DNA of 41,180 nucleotides from an uncultured Bacilli bacterium. GTDB lineage: Bacteria; Bacillota_I; Bacilli_A; RF39; UBA660. Under the pieces are notes generated by a model, which was given only the letters and a program-made list of their open reading frames with translations, was not told where the DNA came from and made no database searches. Of the stretch, positions 31,536 through 40,166 are shown piece after piece. The DNA lies in the NCBI GenBank assembly GCA_934098445.1, contig CAKOOW010000004.1, positions 1 to 41,180 of the forward strand, read 5' to 3'. How positions within the stretch are numbered: the stretch's first letter is position 1; every line of letters begins with the position of its first letter. A program made the translations under genes and the position numbers.

Positions 31536-32616
31536 TACACCACCTTTTTTTATTCTTTGTTATATAATTAGTCAAGATTACTTTATCATTTTTTAGTTTA
31601 CGAAGAAGAATTTGCTTCTCTAGATCACTATAAACTTTATTTAGCTTATTTTTAGAAATACCTAGATTTATTACTTCTTCATAGGTTATGGCTATTTCTT
31701 TACGATTATGGATGGGAATATCTTTTTCTTTTTGAGCAATTACTTTTCGGTCGATGCCTTTAATAAGACCAGAGGTCATTGCATAGTACAAACCATAGTT
31801 ATATATAACGGTGTTATCTATCTTACCATATTTTAAAATTTTTTGAATAGTTTTTATATTATTTTGTTCTTTTTTAGTAAAAGGATAGTCTGATGGTACT
31901 TCTAGTTGGGCGTACATACCGCAAAGATCATCAACTTTCTTAAGCTTTTTATATTTGATATTAAGGATTCTTAAGATACCTAGTTTTTTTAAGTAATCAA
32001 AAGATTTAACGACATTAGGACTTAATAAGATTTTATCTAGTTCACTTTTAATCCTAGTTTTTGATAAAGTACTTAGTAGTCCTTTATTCTTTTTAAGAGC
32101 ATTTAGAGTTTCTTTTTCAATAGAAAAGTTTAGGGTTGCATAGAAACGTAATGCTCTTAACATTCGTAAGGGGTCTTCGCTGAATTTTTCATTAGGATTA
32201 CCAATTGCTCGAATTTTTTTATTTCTAATATCATCTAGACCGCCAAGCAAGTCTCTGATGTTACCATTTTTATCCATTAAAATAGCATTAATCGTAAAGT
32301 CTCTTCTTTTAATATCACAGTTTATATCATTGGTATAAGTAATAGTTGGATGTCTCTTATTATAAGAAAGTTCAACTCGGTAAGTAGTAATATCAATGTT
32401 ATAGGGGGGAATATTCATCTTGAAGGCACCATACATCGCATTGTTGATGCTCCCTTTTAACAGACTACTTAGTTCTTTAACAGAAGCCGTAGTACATATA
32501 TCGATATCGAAGCTTTTTTTATTCATGATGGCATCACGGACATAACCACCGACTATATAGCATTCATAATTATTTTCTTCTAGTAAATTTAATATATTGT
32601 ATATCTTTGTGTCCAT
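31516..32616 (-). CDS. cca: tRNA CCA nucleotidyltransferase family protein
   Basis: 366 residues. Class II nucleotidyltransferase motifs: IVGGYVRDAIM (22-32), FDIDICTTA with the metal-binding DxD, RRDFTINAILMD and DPLRMLRALRF. It adds or repairs the 3' CCA end of tRNA; related poly(A) polymerases share these motifs. Length is slightly below the Bacilli CCA enzyme (about 400). It is first in the operon cca-dnaD-nth-unknown-cutA. Confidence 0.9.
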   Translation of the reverse strand: MDTKIYNILNLLEENNYECYIVGGYVRDAIMNKKSFDIDICTTASVKELSSLLKGSINNAMYGAFKMNIPPYNIDITTYRVELSYNKRHPTITYTNDINCDIKRRDFTINAILMDKNGNIRDLLGGLDDIRNKKIRAIGNPNEKFSEDPLRMLRALRFYATLNFSIEKETLNALKKNKGLLSTLSKTRIKSELDKILLSPNVVKSFDYLKKLGILRILNIKYKKLKKVDDLCGMYAQLEVPSDYPFTKKEQNNIKTIQKILKYGKIDNTVIYNYGLYYAMTSGLIKGIDRKVIAQKEKDIPIHNRKEIAITYEEVINLGISKNKLNKVYSDLEKQILLRKLKNDKVILTNYITKNKKRWCNDAKLK

Positions 32617-32632
32617 TGTATCTCCTAGAGAT

Positions 32633-32641
32633 ATTATAACA
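32633..32641 (-). promoter_or_regulatory. Extended -10 promoter of the cca operon
   Basis: Minus strand TGT-TATAAT, 17 bases before the cca ATG, with an AGGAG site. It adjoins the -35 box of the divergent rpmB promoter. Confidence 0.55.
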
Positions 32642-32647
32642 TTTCAT

Positions 32648-32677
32648 TTGACAATATACCACTTGTTATGGTAGAAT
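32648..32677 (+). promoter_or_regulatory. rpmB promoter
   Basis: Perfect TTGACA (32648-32653), an 18-base spacer and TAGAAT (32672-32677). The leader is about 25 bases and holds AAAGGAGGA. Confidence 0.8.
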
Positions 32678-32709
32678 TTACTAGACAAATGAACAAAGGA
32701 GGAATACTT

Positions 32710-32877
32710 ATGGCTATTAAAGTTACAAATAAAAAACCTAAATCTATGAATAGAAGAAGTCATGCTCTTAACAAGACTAATCATTTTCAAAAACCAAATA
32801 TGATTACTATCACTGTTAATGGTGTTAAAATTAAGACTTCAGCAAGAGAAGCTAGAACTATTCTAAAGGCTAATTAA
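32710..32877 (+). CDS. rpmB: 50S ribosomal protein L28, short form
   Basis: 55 residues. The start at 32710 has a perfect AAAGGAGGA site; an upstream in-frame ATG lies within the -10 box and is not used. The middle part NRRSHALNKTNHFQKPN matches the L28 signature 'N.rSHA.nkTkR.f.pNlq', and KTSAREARTILKAN resembles the C-terminal 'vsar.lrtl.K'. It is shorter than usual (about 62) and has no CxxC pair at the N-terminus, so it is the zinc-free form. Confidence 0.85.
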   Translation: MAIKVTNKKPKSMNRRSHALNKTNHFQKPNMITITVNGVKIKTSAREARTILKAN

Positions 32878-32891
32878 TTTGGTCTTTTTTT

Positions 32892-32920
32892 AAACCCAGG
32901 ACTAAAAATCCTGGGTTTTA
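32892..32920 (+). terminator. Terminator after rpmB
   Basis: AAACCCAGGA-CTAAAAA-TCCTGGGTTT, a perfect 10-bp stem, then TTATTAT. It also closes the convergent gene at 32921 from the other side. Confidence 0.85.
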
Positions 32921-33271
32921 TTATGCTACTTTCTTAAATAGTTTCTTCTTACTTGGATATAATTCATCTAATTTTTCATAAGTTGTATAGTTAGTATAGT
33001 TTAAATCTTCTGCTTTAACTAAATAAGTATCGCTTGTAAGATTATTTAAAATTGTCTCTAGATTAGTATTTTCATTGACAATAACGACTTTACCATCTTT
33101 TTCATTCTTCCGAATAATTCCAAAATAGTTTTTATGTGGCAAGAAACGAACAATTACGGGAGTTTCTTGACTTCTGATGTTCCCGTAATTATCGGTATAG
33201 TATTTTATACCTTTAACTAAATATAAATATTCAATAAAGTTTGTTTGTGACATTTTATTAAAAAACAACAT
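32921..33271 (-). CDS. Unknown 116-residue protein after truB
   Basis: I do not recognise this protein. It is soluble, with a mixed alpha/beta pattern (TNFIEYLYLVKGIKYYTDNYG, TPVIVRFLPHKNYFGIIRK, GKVVIVNENTNLETILNNL) and a basic C-terminus (YPSKKKLFKKVA). It starts 22 bases after truB and is probably the last gene of the nusA-infB operon. A perfect-stem terminator lies just beyond its stop. Confidence 0.65.
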   Translation of the reverse strand: MLFFNKMSQTNFIEYLYLVKGIKYYTDNYGNIRSQETPVIVRFLPHKNYFGIIRKNEKDGKVVIVNENTNLETILNNLTSDTYLVKAEDLNYTNYTTYEKLDELYPSKKKLFKKVA

Positions 33272-33293
33272 TCCAATTCCCCCTTTTGCTTAT

Positions 33294-34139
33294 TTAAGCA
33301 GTTACTTCTAACATTTTATAAACTCGATAAATAGTTTCATCTTTCTTATAAAGTGCAATCGGTTTGTTATTATACACCATAGTAATTATTTTGTCATCCC
33401 TATTTAAACTTAATTTAACCCCATTTTTTACTTGGAAGTATTCATCTTTATTTAATTTGTAAACCGGATAGTCTTTTAAAACAGTCAATAATGGTATTTC
33501 TTGGTAATTATCATTTAAAATGTCATCTATAGTATAAGCATTTTCTAAGGAAAAATCTCCTTGTTTAGTTCTAGTAAGACTAGTCATAGTCCCTAAAGTT
33601 CCCAATTTTTTTGCAATATCTTCGATTAGACTACGAATATAAGTACCTTTAGACACTTCTACTCTAAATTTAATAATATCATCATTAAAAGATAATAATT
33701 CAATATCATAAATATGAATATTTCTAGTTGGTAAGGTAACGTTCTCATTATTTCTGGCATATTCATAAAGCTTTTTCCCATTTATTTTGATAGCAGAGTA
33801 AATAGGAACAGTTTGTATACTATCACCTAGAAAACTTTTTAAAGCTTTTTCGACTTGCGTTTTAGTAACTTTGTAGGGGGCTTTATTAAGAACTTTACCA
33901 GTAATATCTCCGGTGTCAGTTTGAAGGCCGAGCTGCATAGTAGCTACGTATTCTTTCTTAGCAGCTGTAATAATATCTACTAATTTCGTATCGTGATGAG
34001 TGCAAATAAGAAGGACACCAGTAGCTAGAGGATCTAGCGTTCCTGTGTGTCCTACTTTCTTCGTATGTAAATGTTTAGATATTATATTAACAACATCACG
34101 GGAAGTCATATTAGCTTCTTTACATACATTTAAAATCAT
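33294..34139 (-). CDS. truB: tRNA pseudouridine-55 synthase
   Basis: 281 residues. GHTGTLDPLATGVLLICT contains the catalytic Asp. KEYVATMQLGLQTDTGDITG and TYIRSLIEDIAKKLGTLGTMTSLTRT are further TruB motifs. It makes pseudouridine 55 in the T-loop of tRNAs. The start overlaps rbfA by four bases. Confidence 0.95.
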   Translation of the reverse strand: MILNVCKEANMTSRDVVNIISKHLHTKKVGHTGTLDPLATGVLLICTHHDTKLVDIITAAKKEYVATMQLGLQTDTGDITGKVLNKAPYKVTKTQVEKALKSFLGDSIQTVPIYSAIKINGKKLYEYARNNENVTLPTRNIHIYDIELLSFNDDIIKFRVEVSKGTYIRSLIEDIAKKLGTLGTMTSLTRTKQGDFSLENAYTIDDILNDNYQEIPLLTVLKDYPVYKLNKDEYFQVKNGVKLSLNRDDKIITMVYNNKPIALYKKDETIYRVYKMLEVTA

Positions 34140-34486
34140 TTTTCTTCCTCTTTGATTCTTTTAAGAATTTTTTCAATATTATCACCGTAAGCAATAGAAT
34201 TATCGTACTTAAATATTAACTTCGGAGTATTTCTAATTTCAATCTTCGATGCAAGTTCACTGCGAAGGTATTTAGCGGTGTCATCGTTTAATTCTCGTTC
34301 TAAAGAGGCGGTATCCGTATCATTAAGACTAGTAAAGAATACTTTGCAAAAAGATAAGTCATTAGTAACTTCACAGGCTGTAATGGTGATATTCTTTAAA
34401 ATAGAATCATGACTTTCTTCCAAAATAATTTCACATAGAGCTTTTTGAATATTACTAGATATTCTTTTTTGTTTAACTAAATTCAT
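34136..34486 (-). CDS. rbfA: Ribosome-binding factor A
   Basis: 116 residues of the KH-like RbfA fold: RISSNIQKALCEIILEES, ITACEVTNDLSFCKVFFTSL and YLRSELASKIEIRNTPKLIFKYDNSIAYG. It is needed for 16S rRNA 5'-end maturation and growth in the cold. It overlaps infB by four bases and truB by four. Confidence 0.95.
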   Translation of the reverse strand: MNLVKQKRISSNIQKALCEIILEESHDSILKNITITACEVTNDLSFCKVFFTSLNDTDTASLERELNDDTAKYLRSELASKIEIRNTPKLIFKYDNSIAYGDNIEKILKRIKEEEK

Positions 34487-36597
34487 CTTTTAACCTCAAC
34501 CATATCATAGCATTCTAAGACATCTTGTTCTTTTAAATCACTATAATTTTCTAAGGTAATACCACATTCAAAGCCTTTTTTGACTTCTTTAACAGATTCT
34601 TTTCCTCTTTGAAGGCCAGAAATCATACCATCATGAATAACAATGCCATCACGAACGACTCTAATCTTAGAGTTAGCTTTAATTAGACCATCAGTTACAT
34701 AAGAACCAGCAATTTTTCCAACTTTGGAGAAAGTAAATATCTTTCTGATTTCAGCATGTCCAAAGATTTTCTCTTCAAATTCAGGATCTAAAAGTCCTTG
34801 CATAGCAGATTCCATATCTTCAATAGCTTTATAGATGATATTATATAAACGAATATCAATACCATATTCTTTAGCCATATCCTTAGTCTGATTAGAAGGA
34901 GCAACATTAAAACCAATAATTATCGCATTGGAAGCATTTGCTAATACGACATCACTTTCGGTAATTGTCCCAATATCACTACGAATAACGTTAATTTTAA
35001 CACCCTTAACATCGATTTTTTGTAAAGAATTCTTAAGAGCTTCTTCACTTCCTTTGACATCAGTTTTCAAAATAACATTAATTTCTTTAGTACCTTCATC
35101 AATTGCTTGGAATAATGAGTCTAGAGAAATATTTTCTTTTTTGAATTTTTGATCACGAGCAATAAGGCGACGTTTTTCGGCGACTTCTTTCGCTTGCGTT
35201 TCGGATTCAAAGCTCATAAATTTGTCCCCAGCTTCAGGATTACCCTGAAGACCCGTTATTTCCACTGGAGTTGAAGGTCCCGCACTAACTACATCAACGC
35301 CAAGATCATTCTTCATAGTTCTTACTTTACCATAGTTTGTCCCAATTACGATTGGATCGCCAATTCTTAAAGTACCATTTTGGATTAAGATGGATGCAAC
35401 ACCACCGATATGTTTATCTAATTTGGATTCAATAACAGAACCGACAGCATAACGATTAGGATTAGCTTTTAAATCAAGCATTTCCGCAGTCGCAAGGATA
35501 GTTTCTAACAACGCATCAATGTTTTCGCCAGTTTGGGCTGAAATCTTAACGAATGGATATTCGCCACCCCATTCTTCAGGAGTAATATTTAATGCAGCCA
35601 TTTCTTCCATAACTTTTTCTGGGTTAGCATCTGGTTTATCCATCTTGTTAACTGCTACAATAATAGGTACTTTAGCGGCTTTCGCATGGTCAATTGCTTC
35701 TTTAGTTTGAGGCATAACCCCATCATCAGCAGCAACAATGATAATAACAATATCGGTTACACTAGTCCCACGCGCACGCATAGCCGTGAAGGCAGCATGA
35801 CCGGGGGTATCAATAAAGGTTATAGGTTCCCCATTATGTACAATTTGATAAGCCCCAATAGCTTGAGTAATACCGCCAAATTCACTAGCAGTAACTTTGG
35901 AATGACGAATAGTATCTAATAGAGTTGTCTTACCATGGTCGACATGACCCATAATGGTAACAACTGGTGGTCTTTTAACTAAATCTTCTTTAGAATCTAC
36001 AATTTCATATTCTTCGAAGTTAGTTATATCTTGGGTTGTATCCTTCTTTAAGACTTTATTGTATTCTAAAGCCACAACTTCCGCATCTTCAAAGGAAATA
36101 CTCATCGTTAAATTAGACATAATCCCATTGGTCATTAACTTCGTAATAAGATTAGCGCCGCTGCAACCAATGGCCTCAGCTAAATCTGCTACAGTCATAT
36201 TATCATGATATAAAATAATATTATCTTCCTTAGCATTCTTCTTTAATTTTGATTTGTTCTTATACATTTCTTTTCTTTTATTAAGAAATTCCGCTTTAGA
36301 AGAGGCTATTTCACTTTTCTTTTTTAATTTTTGCTTTTTATCACCAGACTCATAAGATTTCTTAATGTTAGTTGTTTCCATAATATCTTCAACTGCTTCA
36401 TCAATAACATCTTCCTCTTCTAAAGACGTATCAATTGCGCTTGATATTAAGTTGATAGCATTATCTAAAATAATGATATCATCATCGCTAAGAAAATCAT
36501 CCCCATTTTTAACTTTGATTCCTAATTCTTCACATTTCTTTAAAATCTCAGCAACTGTATGATTTGTATCATTTGCATACTCTTTTACACTCATCAT
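34483..36597 (-). CDS. infB: Translation initiation factor IF-2
   Basis: 704 residues. An IF2 N-terminal domain (SVKEYANDTNHTVAEILKKCEELGIKV) is followed by an acidic and basic linker, a second IF2N-like domain (MTVADLAEAIGCSGANLITKLM), and the GTPase domain with GHVDHGKTTLLD (G1), FIDTPGHAAFT (G3) and VNKMD (G4). Domains II to IV end in ECYDMVEVKR. It places fMet-tRNA on the 30S subunit. The N-terminal linker is short compared with enterobacteria but normal for Firmicutes. GAGGTGGGG precedes the ATG. Confidence 0.97.
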   Translation of the reverse strand: MMSVKEYANDTNHTVAEILKKCEELGIKVKNGDDFLSDDDIIILDNAINLISSAIDTSLEEEDVIDEAVEDIMETTNIKKSYESGDKKQKLKKKSEIASSKAEFLNKRKEMYKNKSKLKKNAKEDNIILYHDNMTVADLAEAIGCSGANLITKLMTNGIMSNLTMSISFEDAEVVALEYNKVLKKDTTQDITNFEEYEIVDSKEDLVKRPPVVTIMGHVDHGKTTLLDTIRHSKVTASEFGGITQAIGAYQIVHNGEPITFIDTPGHAAFTAMRARGTSVTDIVIIIVAADDGVMPQTKEAIDHAKAAKVPIIVAVNKMDKPDANPEKVMEEMAALNITPEEWGGEYPFVKISAQTGENIDALLETILATAEMLDLKANPNRYAVGSVIESKLDKHIGGVASILIQNGTLRIGDPIVIGTNYGKVRTMKNDLGVDVVSAGPSTPVEITGLQGNPEAGDKFMSFESETQAKEVAEKRRLIARDQKFKKENISLDSLFQAIDEGTKEINVILKTDVKGSEEALKNSLQKIDVKGVKINVIRSDIGTITESDVVLANASNAIIIGFNVAPSNQTKDMAKEYGIDIRLYNIIYKAIEDMESAMQGLLDPEFEEKIFGHAEIRKIFTFSKVGKIAGSYVTDGLIKANSKIRVVRDGIVIHDGMISGLQRGKESVKEVKKGFECGITLENYSDLKEQDVLECYDMVEVKR

Positions 36598-36615
36598 AAA
36601 GTCCCCACCTCTTTC

Positions 36616-36867
36616 TTATATATATTTTTCTATTTCTTCATAAACACTTTCTGGTACTTCACACTCTAAGGCACGGTCTAAGGCTTTATTTTTTTTAGCC
36701 ATCTCTAAGACCTCTTTTGATTTAGTTATATAAGCTCCTTTACCATTTTGCTTACCGGTTACATCAACAAAAACGTTGTTTTCTTTATCTTTAACAATTC
36801 GTAATAAATTTCTTTTGTCTTCACGATTTCTGGTGACAACACACATTCTTAAAGGAACTTTTTTCAT
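36616..36867 (-). CDS. rnpM: YlxR/RnpM RNA-binding protein
   Basis: 83 residues with the family motif RMCVVTRNREDKRNLLRIV and KQNGKGAYITKS (the 'GRGAY' motif, here GKGAY). YlxR (RnpM) binds RNase P RNA and modulates its activity. It lies between nusA and infB as usual. The L7Ae-like gene often found next to it (ylxQ) is absent here. The start overlaps the nusA stop by one base. Confidence 0.93.
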   Translation of the reverse strand: MKKVPLRMCVVTRNREDKRNLLRIVKDKENNVFVDVTGKQNGKGAYITKSKEVLEMAKKNKALDRALECEVPESVYEEIEKYI

Positions 36868-38009
36868 TATTTATTGCCCTCTTTTTGGATATCTTCCATC
36901 GTTTTAACTTCTAATTTATATCTCGTTAATTTACTAGCTAAACGAACATTAATAGCCTTACGACCAATTGCTAATTTCAAGTTATCATTATCAACAACGA
37001 CTAAAGCTTCACGTTTTTCTTCATCTTTAATTGAAACAATAACATTTTTCGCTGGAGCCATCGCATTTTTAATGAATTCAGCTGGATCATTACTATATTT
37101 AACTAAATCAACTTTTTCGCCGTTTAATTCTTTTAAGATATTAGCAATACGACTACCATGAGCACCAATACAAGCCCCGATGGCATCTACTTTATCATTA
37201 GTTGAGTAAACAGCAACCTTCGAACGAATACCTGGTTCTCTAGCAACTTGATATAATATAACAGTACCATCAGCTAACTCAGGAATTTCTGATTCAAATA
37301 AGCGTTTAACAAAACCATAATGTTTTCTTGATAAAAGAATTAATGGTCCTTTAGTTCCTGCTTCAACTTTAGTAACATAAACTTTAATGGAAGAGCCCAT
37401 CTTAACTTCTTCGCCAGGAATCATCTCACTCTTAGGTAAAATTCCACGAGCACGACCTAAATCAACATAATAGTTTCTTTGGTCTTCCATGGCTAACATT
37501 CCCACTAACATTTCATCTTGTTTATCTCCAAACTCATTAACAATTGACTCTTTTTCAGCTTCTCTAATTCTTTGCGTTACTACTTGTTTAGCAGCACCAG
37601 CCGCAACCCGACCAAAATCATGAGGAGTTACTTCTTTTTCGATAGTGTCCCCAACTTTAATATCAGGGTCAATTTCTTTAGCGTCTTCTAAAAGCATTTG
37701 AGCATCAGGATTAATCTCTGGAGGAATTTCAATCTCATTACCTTCTTCATCAGTCTCATAGGTTGAATCAATATAATCATCAACAACCACATAGTAAGAA
37801 ATAACCTTAAACTTGCCAGTTAACTCATCAAAATCAACTCTTACATTCGTTCTCGCATCATAATTTTTCTTATAAGCGGTCATCAAAGCTTGTTTCATCG
37901 CATCAATTATTAAATCTTTAGAAATTCCCTTTTCTTCAGTTACCAAATTTAGGGCTTTTAAAAATTCTAAACCGCTATCTACTACTTTTTCACTTTCTTT
38001 TTTCTTCAT
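36867..38009 (-). CDS. nusA: Transcription termination/antitermination protein NusA
   Basis: 380 residues. The N-terminal RNA polymerase-binding domain starts with FLKALNLVTEEKGISKDLIIDAMKQALMTAYKKNY. The S1 domain (MLVGMLAMEDQRNYYVDLGRARGILPKSEM) is followed by tandem KH domains with REPGIRSKVAVYS, AIGACIGAHGSRIANI and KLAIGRKAINVRLASKL. There are no C-terminal acidic repeats, as usual in Firmicutes. It is one base after the rimP stop codon. The operon leader has a terminator-like hairpin, which fits autogenous control by NusA. Confidence 0.96.
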   Translation of the reverse strand: MKKKESEKVVDSGLEFLKALNLVTEEKGISKDLIIDAMKQALMTAYKKNYDARTNVRVDFDELTGKFKVISYYVVVDDYIDSTYETDEEGNEIEIPPEINPDAQMLLEDAKEIDPDIKVGDTIEKEVTPHDFGRVAAGAAKQVVTQRIREAEKESIVNEFGDKQDEMLVGMLAMEDQRNYYVDLGRARGILPKSEMIPGEEVKMGSSIKVYVTKVEAGTKGPLILLSRKHYGFVKRLFESEIPELADGTVILYQVAREPGIRSKVAVYSTNDKVDAIGACIGAHGSRIANILKELNGEKVDLVKYSNDPAEFIKNAMAPAKNVIVSIKDEEKREALVVVDNDNLKLAIGRKAINVRLASKLTRYKLEVKTMEDIQKEGNK

Positions 38010-38010
38010 A

Positions 38011-38265
38011 CTACTCGCCTCTTTCTTTACTTATAACATCTAAGATATAAGATTCGTCAATAAAGTCCATCTTATCAACAATAGGATTAATAATATTGGT
38101 TGCCTCAACAATTTCATCTAAGTCAATACCATTTATTTTATCTAATTCTATTGTCAAAAAATTATAATTATTCTCTTTATGATAAAAAATATCAGTAACC
38201 ATAATTTCTTTTGTCTTCAGACTTTCTTCAACTAACTTTCTAAGTTCATTTAATTTTTCTTCCAT
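38011..38265 (-). CDS. rimP: RimP-like ribosome maturation factor, N-terminal domain only
   Basis: 84 residues, against about 150 in typical RimP. The alpha/beta N-domain is clear: VTDIFYHKENNYNFLTIELDKINGIDLDEIVEATNIINPIVDKMDFIDESYILDVISKERGE aligns with the family's 'l.v.ID...gi.ld.c...s..i...ld..d.i...Y.LEVSSPG'. The stop falls just where the SPG.eRpL motif and the C-terminal SH3-like domain would begin, and nusA starts one base later, so the C-domain is truly gone from this locus. It is first in the operon. Function in 30S assembly is likely but could be changed. Confidence 0.82.
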   Translation of the reverse strand: MEEKLNELRKLVEESLKTKEIMVTDIFYHKENNYNFLTIELDKINGIDLDEIVEATNIINPIVDKMDFIDESYILDVISKERGE

Positions 38266-38275
38266 AGTACCTCTA

Positions 38276-38307
38276 TAAAATTAAAAGTGGGAATTTTCTG
38301 CCCACTT
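38276..38307 (-). terminator. Leader hairpin (attenuator candidate) of the rimP-nusA operon
   Basis: Minus strand: AAGTGGG, a 9-base loop and CCCACTT (7 bp), then TTTTAATTTT, all between the promoter and the rimP ribosome site. It looks like a weak intrinsic terminator, placed as expected for NusA-dependent attenuation of its own operon. Confidence 0.6.
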
Positions 38308-38321
38308 AAATCTGTAATTTA

Positions 38322-38349
38322 ATTATAGCACAATTCCAGATATTTACAA
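38322..38349 (-). promoter_or_regulatory. Promoter of the rimP-nusA-infB operon
   Basis: Minus strand: TTGTAA, a 16-base spacer and TGC-TATAAT (extended -10 at 38322-38327). The predicted leader of about 50 bases contains the hairpin at 38276-38307. Confidence 0.7.
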
Positions 38350-38511
38350 GAAATTTTTCTTTTTAAACTGGGACATTACTTAAGAAATATGTCCTATATA
38401 AATAATGAAAAGTTTCTAAAGACTATTGTTTCTTATAGAATAGAATAAATTAAATAAAATAGCAAGTGATATCGGTATAAAAATTTATCTTAAAAGAAAT
38501 GCCTGAAGAAC

Positions 38512-38540
38512 TTTAATATAAGAGAATTTTTTGTTATAAT
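38512..38540 (+). promoter_or_regulatory. Promoter of the aminotransferase/ATP-grasp pair
   Basis: Perfect TATAAT (38535-38540), 17 bases after a weak TTTAAT. It overlaps an in-frame ATG at 38539, which is therefore not the start. The gap 38350-38511 shows one inverted repeat (GGACAT at 38371 and ATGTCC at 38389) and otherwise AT-rich sequence. Confidence 0.6.
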
Positions 38541-38571
38541 GAGGCAAGAAGTTACTAGAAAGGCAAATACT

Positions 38572-40155
38572 ATGCAAGAAAAGGTAAAAAAGACTTTAAA
38601 ACATCTTTTGGGATACGATGATATTGAAGAGCGAAATATTCAGGAAAAAAATTCGGTCGCCCTAGATAATTTTCTAGAAGAGCATCCTTTATATAAAGAG
38701 CCGATTCATACTTTAGGATTACGCCCTGATAATAAAGAATTTTCACCGGATATTAAAAAGATTACGGATGGCTTTGTTATTCTTAATGAAGATTTAAAAA
38801 GGTTGGAAGATGATAAAATTCCTAATATTTTTGAATATGATGGTTTACATAGTGGCACTCCCTTACGTTATAAACCTTTTCAAGGAGCTTTGAGAAGCAT
38901 TAGATGGACTTTAAGAAGAAATAATCTTTATTGGTATCCGAATGCCGAAGGATCACGTTTTGATCGCCAAAATATAGTAGATTATCTAAAAAAAGAAGAA
39001 ATTCTTGTGAATACGACTGAAAAAAAAGAAGTAGGAATTAACAATATTCTTTTTACTTACTCAACAACTCATGCTTTTCATTTAATTTTAAAAGCCCTTT
39101 TAAAAGATGATGATGTTGTCTTGATGACTGGTCCTAACTACGGATTATTTGCTGTTAAACCTGAGATTATTGGTAATCGAGCTTTAGTTATTCCTTTAGA
39201 GGAAGAAGATGACTTTCTACCTAATCCGGCTAAGTTAGATAAAAAAATCAAAGAAATCAATCAAGAGCTAGCTAAGAAATACAAAGGAAAAGAATATATC
39301 CCCAGAGTTAAGGCTTTTCTTAATGAAAATCCTCATAATCCTTTAGGAAAAGTAATGAGTAAAAAGGATGAAGGGTTACTCCAAGAAGTTGGGTTAGTTT
39401 GTAAGAATAATGGGGTTTTTGTAATTGATGATTTAATATACAGAGATTTATCTTATGAAGAAAAGGCTTTACCAATGATGAGTATTCCAGGGTTATTTAA
39501 TAATACTATCTCTTTGATGGGTATTTCTAAAGCTTACGGATTAGCTTCTTTAAGAGCTGGCTTTATCGTAGGACCAGAAGAAGTCATAAGAATGCTAGCC
39601 AATGAAATAGAAGAATCTTTAGACTCTATGAGTGTCTTACAAGTAGCAGCCGTTACGGGAGTATTTAATGGTTCTAAAAGAAGAGAAAGAGAAGCCAAAA
39701 AGTACTTAGGAAAGATTTTAAAGATTTATCAGTACCGTTTAAGTCTTTTAGAAGCCTTAATCTATGGAATTGATTATATTAAAGATGAAAAAAGAAAAAA
39801 GAAAATTAGCTATGAGATAGATAAATATTCAAACAATCCCGAGATTAGAAATTACATAAAAAAAGGTATTCCACATTTAAAATTAAGAGACAATACTATT
39901 CCAGAAAGTGGTTTCTTTGCAATTGTTGATTTTACCTACTTTCGAGGAAAGAAGGATAATGATAGCGTAATTAACAATGATATGGACTTTATCAAATTTC
40001 TTTACAAATTAACAAAGATTAAAATTATTATGGGCTCCAATATGTCTTGGCCATATGAAGAAGAAATAATTGGACGTGTAAACTTCGGGTTGGATACTAA
40101 AGCTTTAATCAATAATTTCTATCTTATGAAAAAAGCTCTTAACAAATTAAAATAG
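38572..40155 (+). CDS. PLP-dependent aminotransferase, class I/II-like, with long N-terminus
   Basis: 527 residues (start at 38572 with AGAAAGG eight bases upstream). The fold-type I aminotransferase core is clear: TYSTTHAFHLILKALLKDDD, MTGPNYGLFAV, NENPHNPLGKV (the usual N-P-x-N-P-x-G, here NPHNPLG), VIDDLIYRDLSY and the PLP-binding ISKAYGLASLRAGFIVG with Lys in SKAYGL. RVNFGLD near the end holds the substrate-binding Arg region. Extra parts are an N-terminal 90 residues, a basic insert (LAKKYKGKEYIPR) and a charged insert near residue 405 (KDEKRKKKISYEIDKY). Substrate unknown. It is 11 bases ahead of the ATP-grasp gene, so a shared pathway is likely. Confidence 0.85.
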   Translation: MQEKVKKTLKHLLGYDDIEERNIQEKNSVALDNFLEEHPLYKEPIHTLGLRPDNKEFSPDIKKITDGFVILNEDLKRLEDDKIPNIFEYDGLHSGTPLRYKPFQGALRSIRWTLRRNNLYWYPNAEGSRFDRQNIVDYLKKEEILVNTTEKKEVGINNILFTYSTTHAFHLILKALLKDDDVVLMTGPNYGLFAVKPEIIGNRALVIPLEEEDDFLPNPAKLDKKIKEINQELAKKYKGKEYIPRVKAFLNENPHNPLGKVMSKKDEGLLQEVGLVCKNNGVFVIDDLIYRDLSYEEKALPMMSIPGLFNNTISLMGISKAYGLASLRAGFIVGPEEVIRMLANEIEESLDSMSVLQVAAVTGVFNGSKRREREAKKYLGKILKIYQYRLSLLEALIYGIDYIKDEKRKKKISYEIDKYSNNPEIRNYIKKGIPHLKLRDNTIPESGFFAIVDFTYFRGKKDNDSVINNDMDFIKFLYKLTKIKIIMGSNMSWPYEEEIIGRVNFGLDTKALINNFYLMKKALNKLK

Positions 40156-40166
40156 AAAGGTTTAAT

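Noticed and set aside
32668..32709. Upstream ATG for rpmB
   Set aside because: It lies in the -10 region of the rpmB promoter and would not be in the transcript; the ATG at 32710 has a perfect ribosome site.
38371..38394. Inverted repeat GGACAT..ATGTCC upstream of the aminotransferase gene
   Set aside because: Only six pairs with a 12-base spacer, no T tract, and more than 100 bases from the promoter; no role can be supported.
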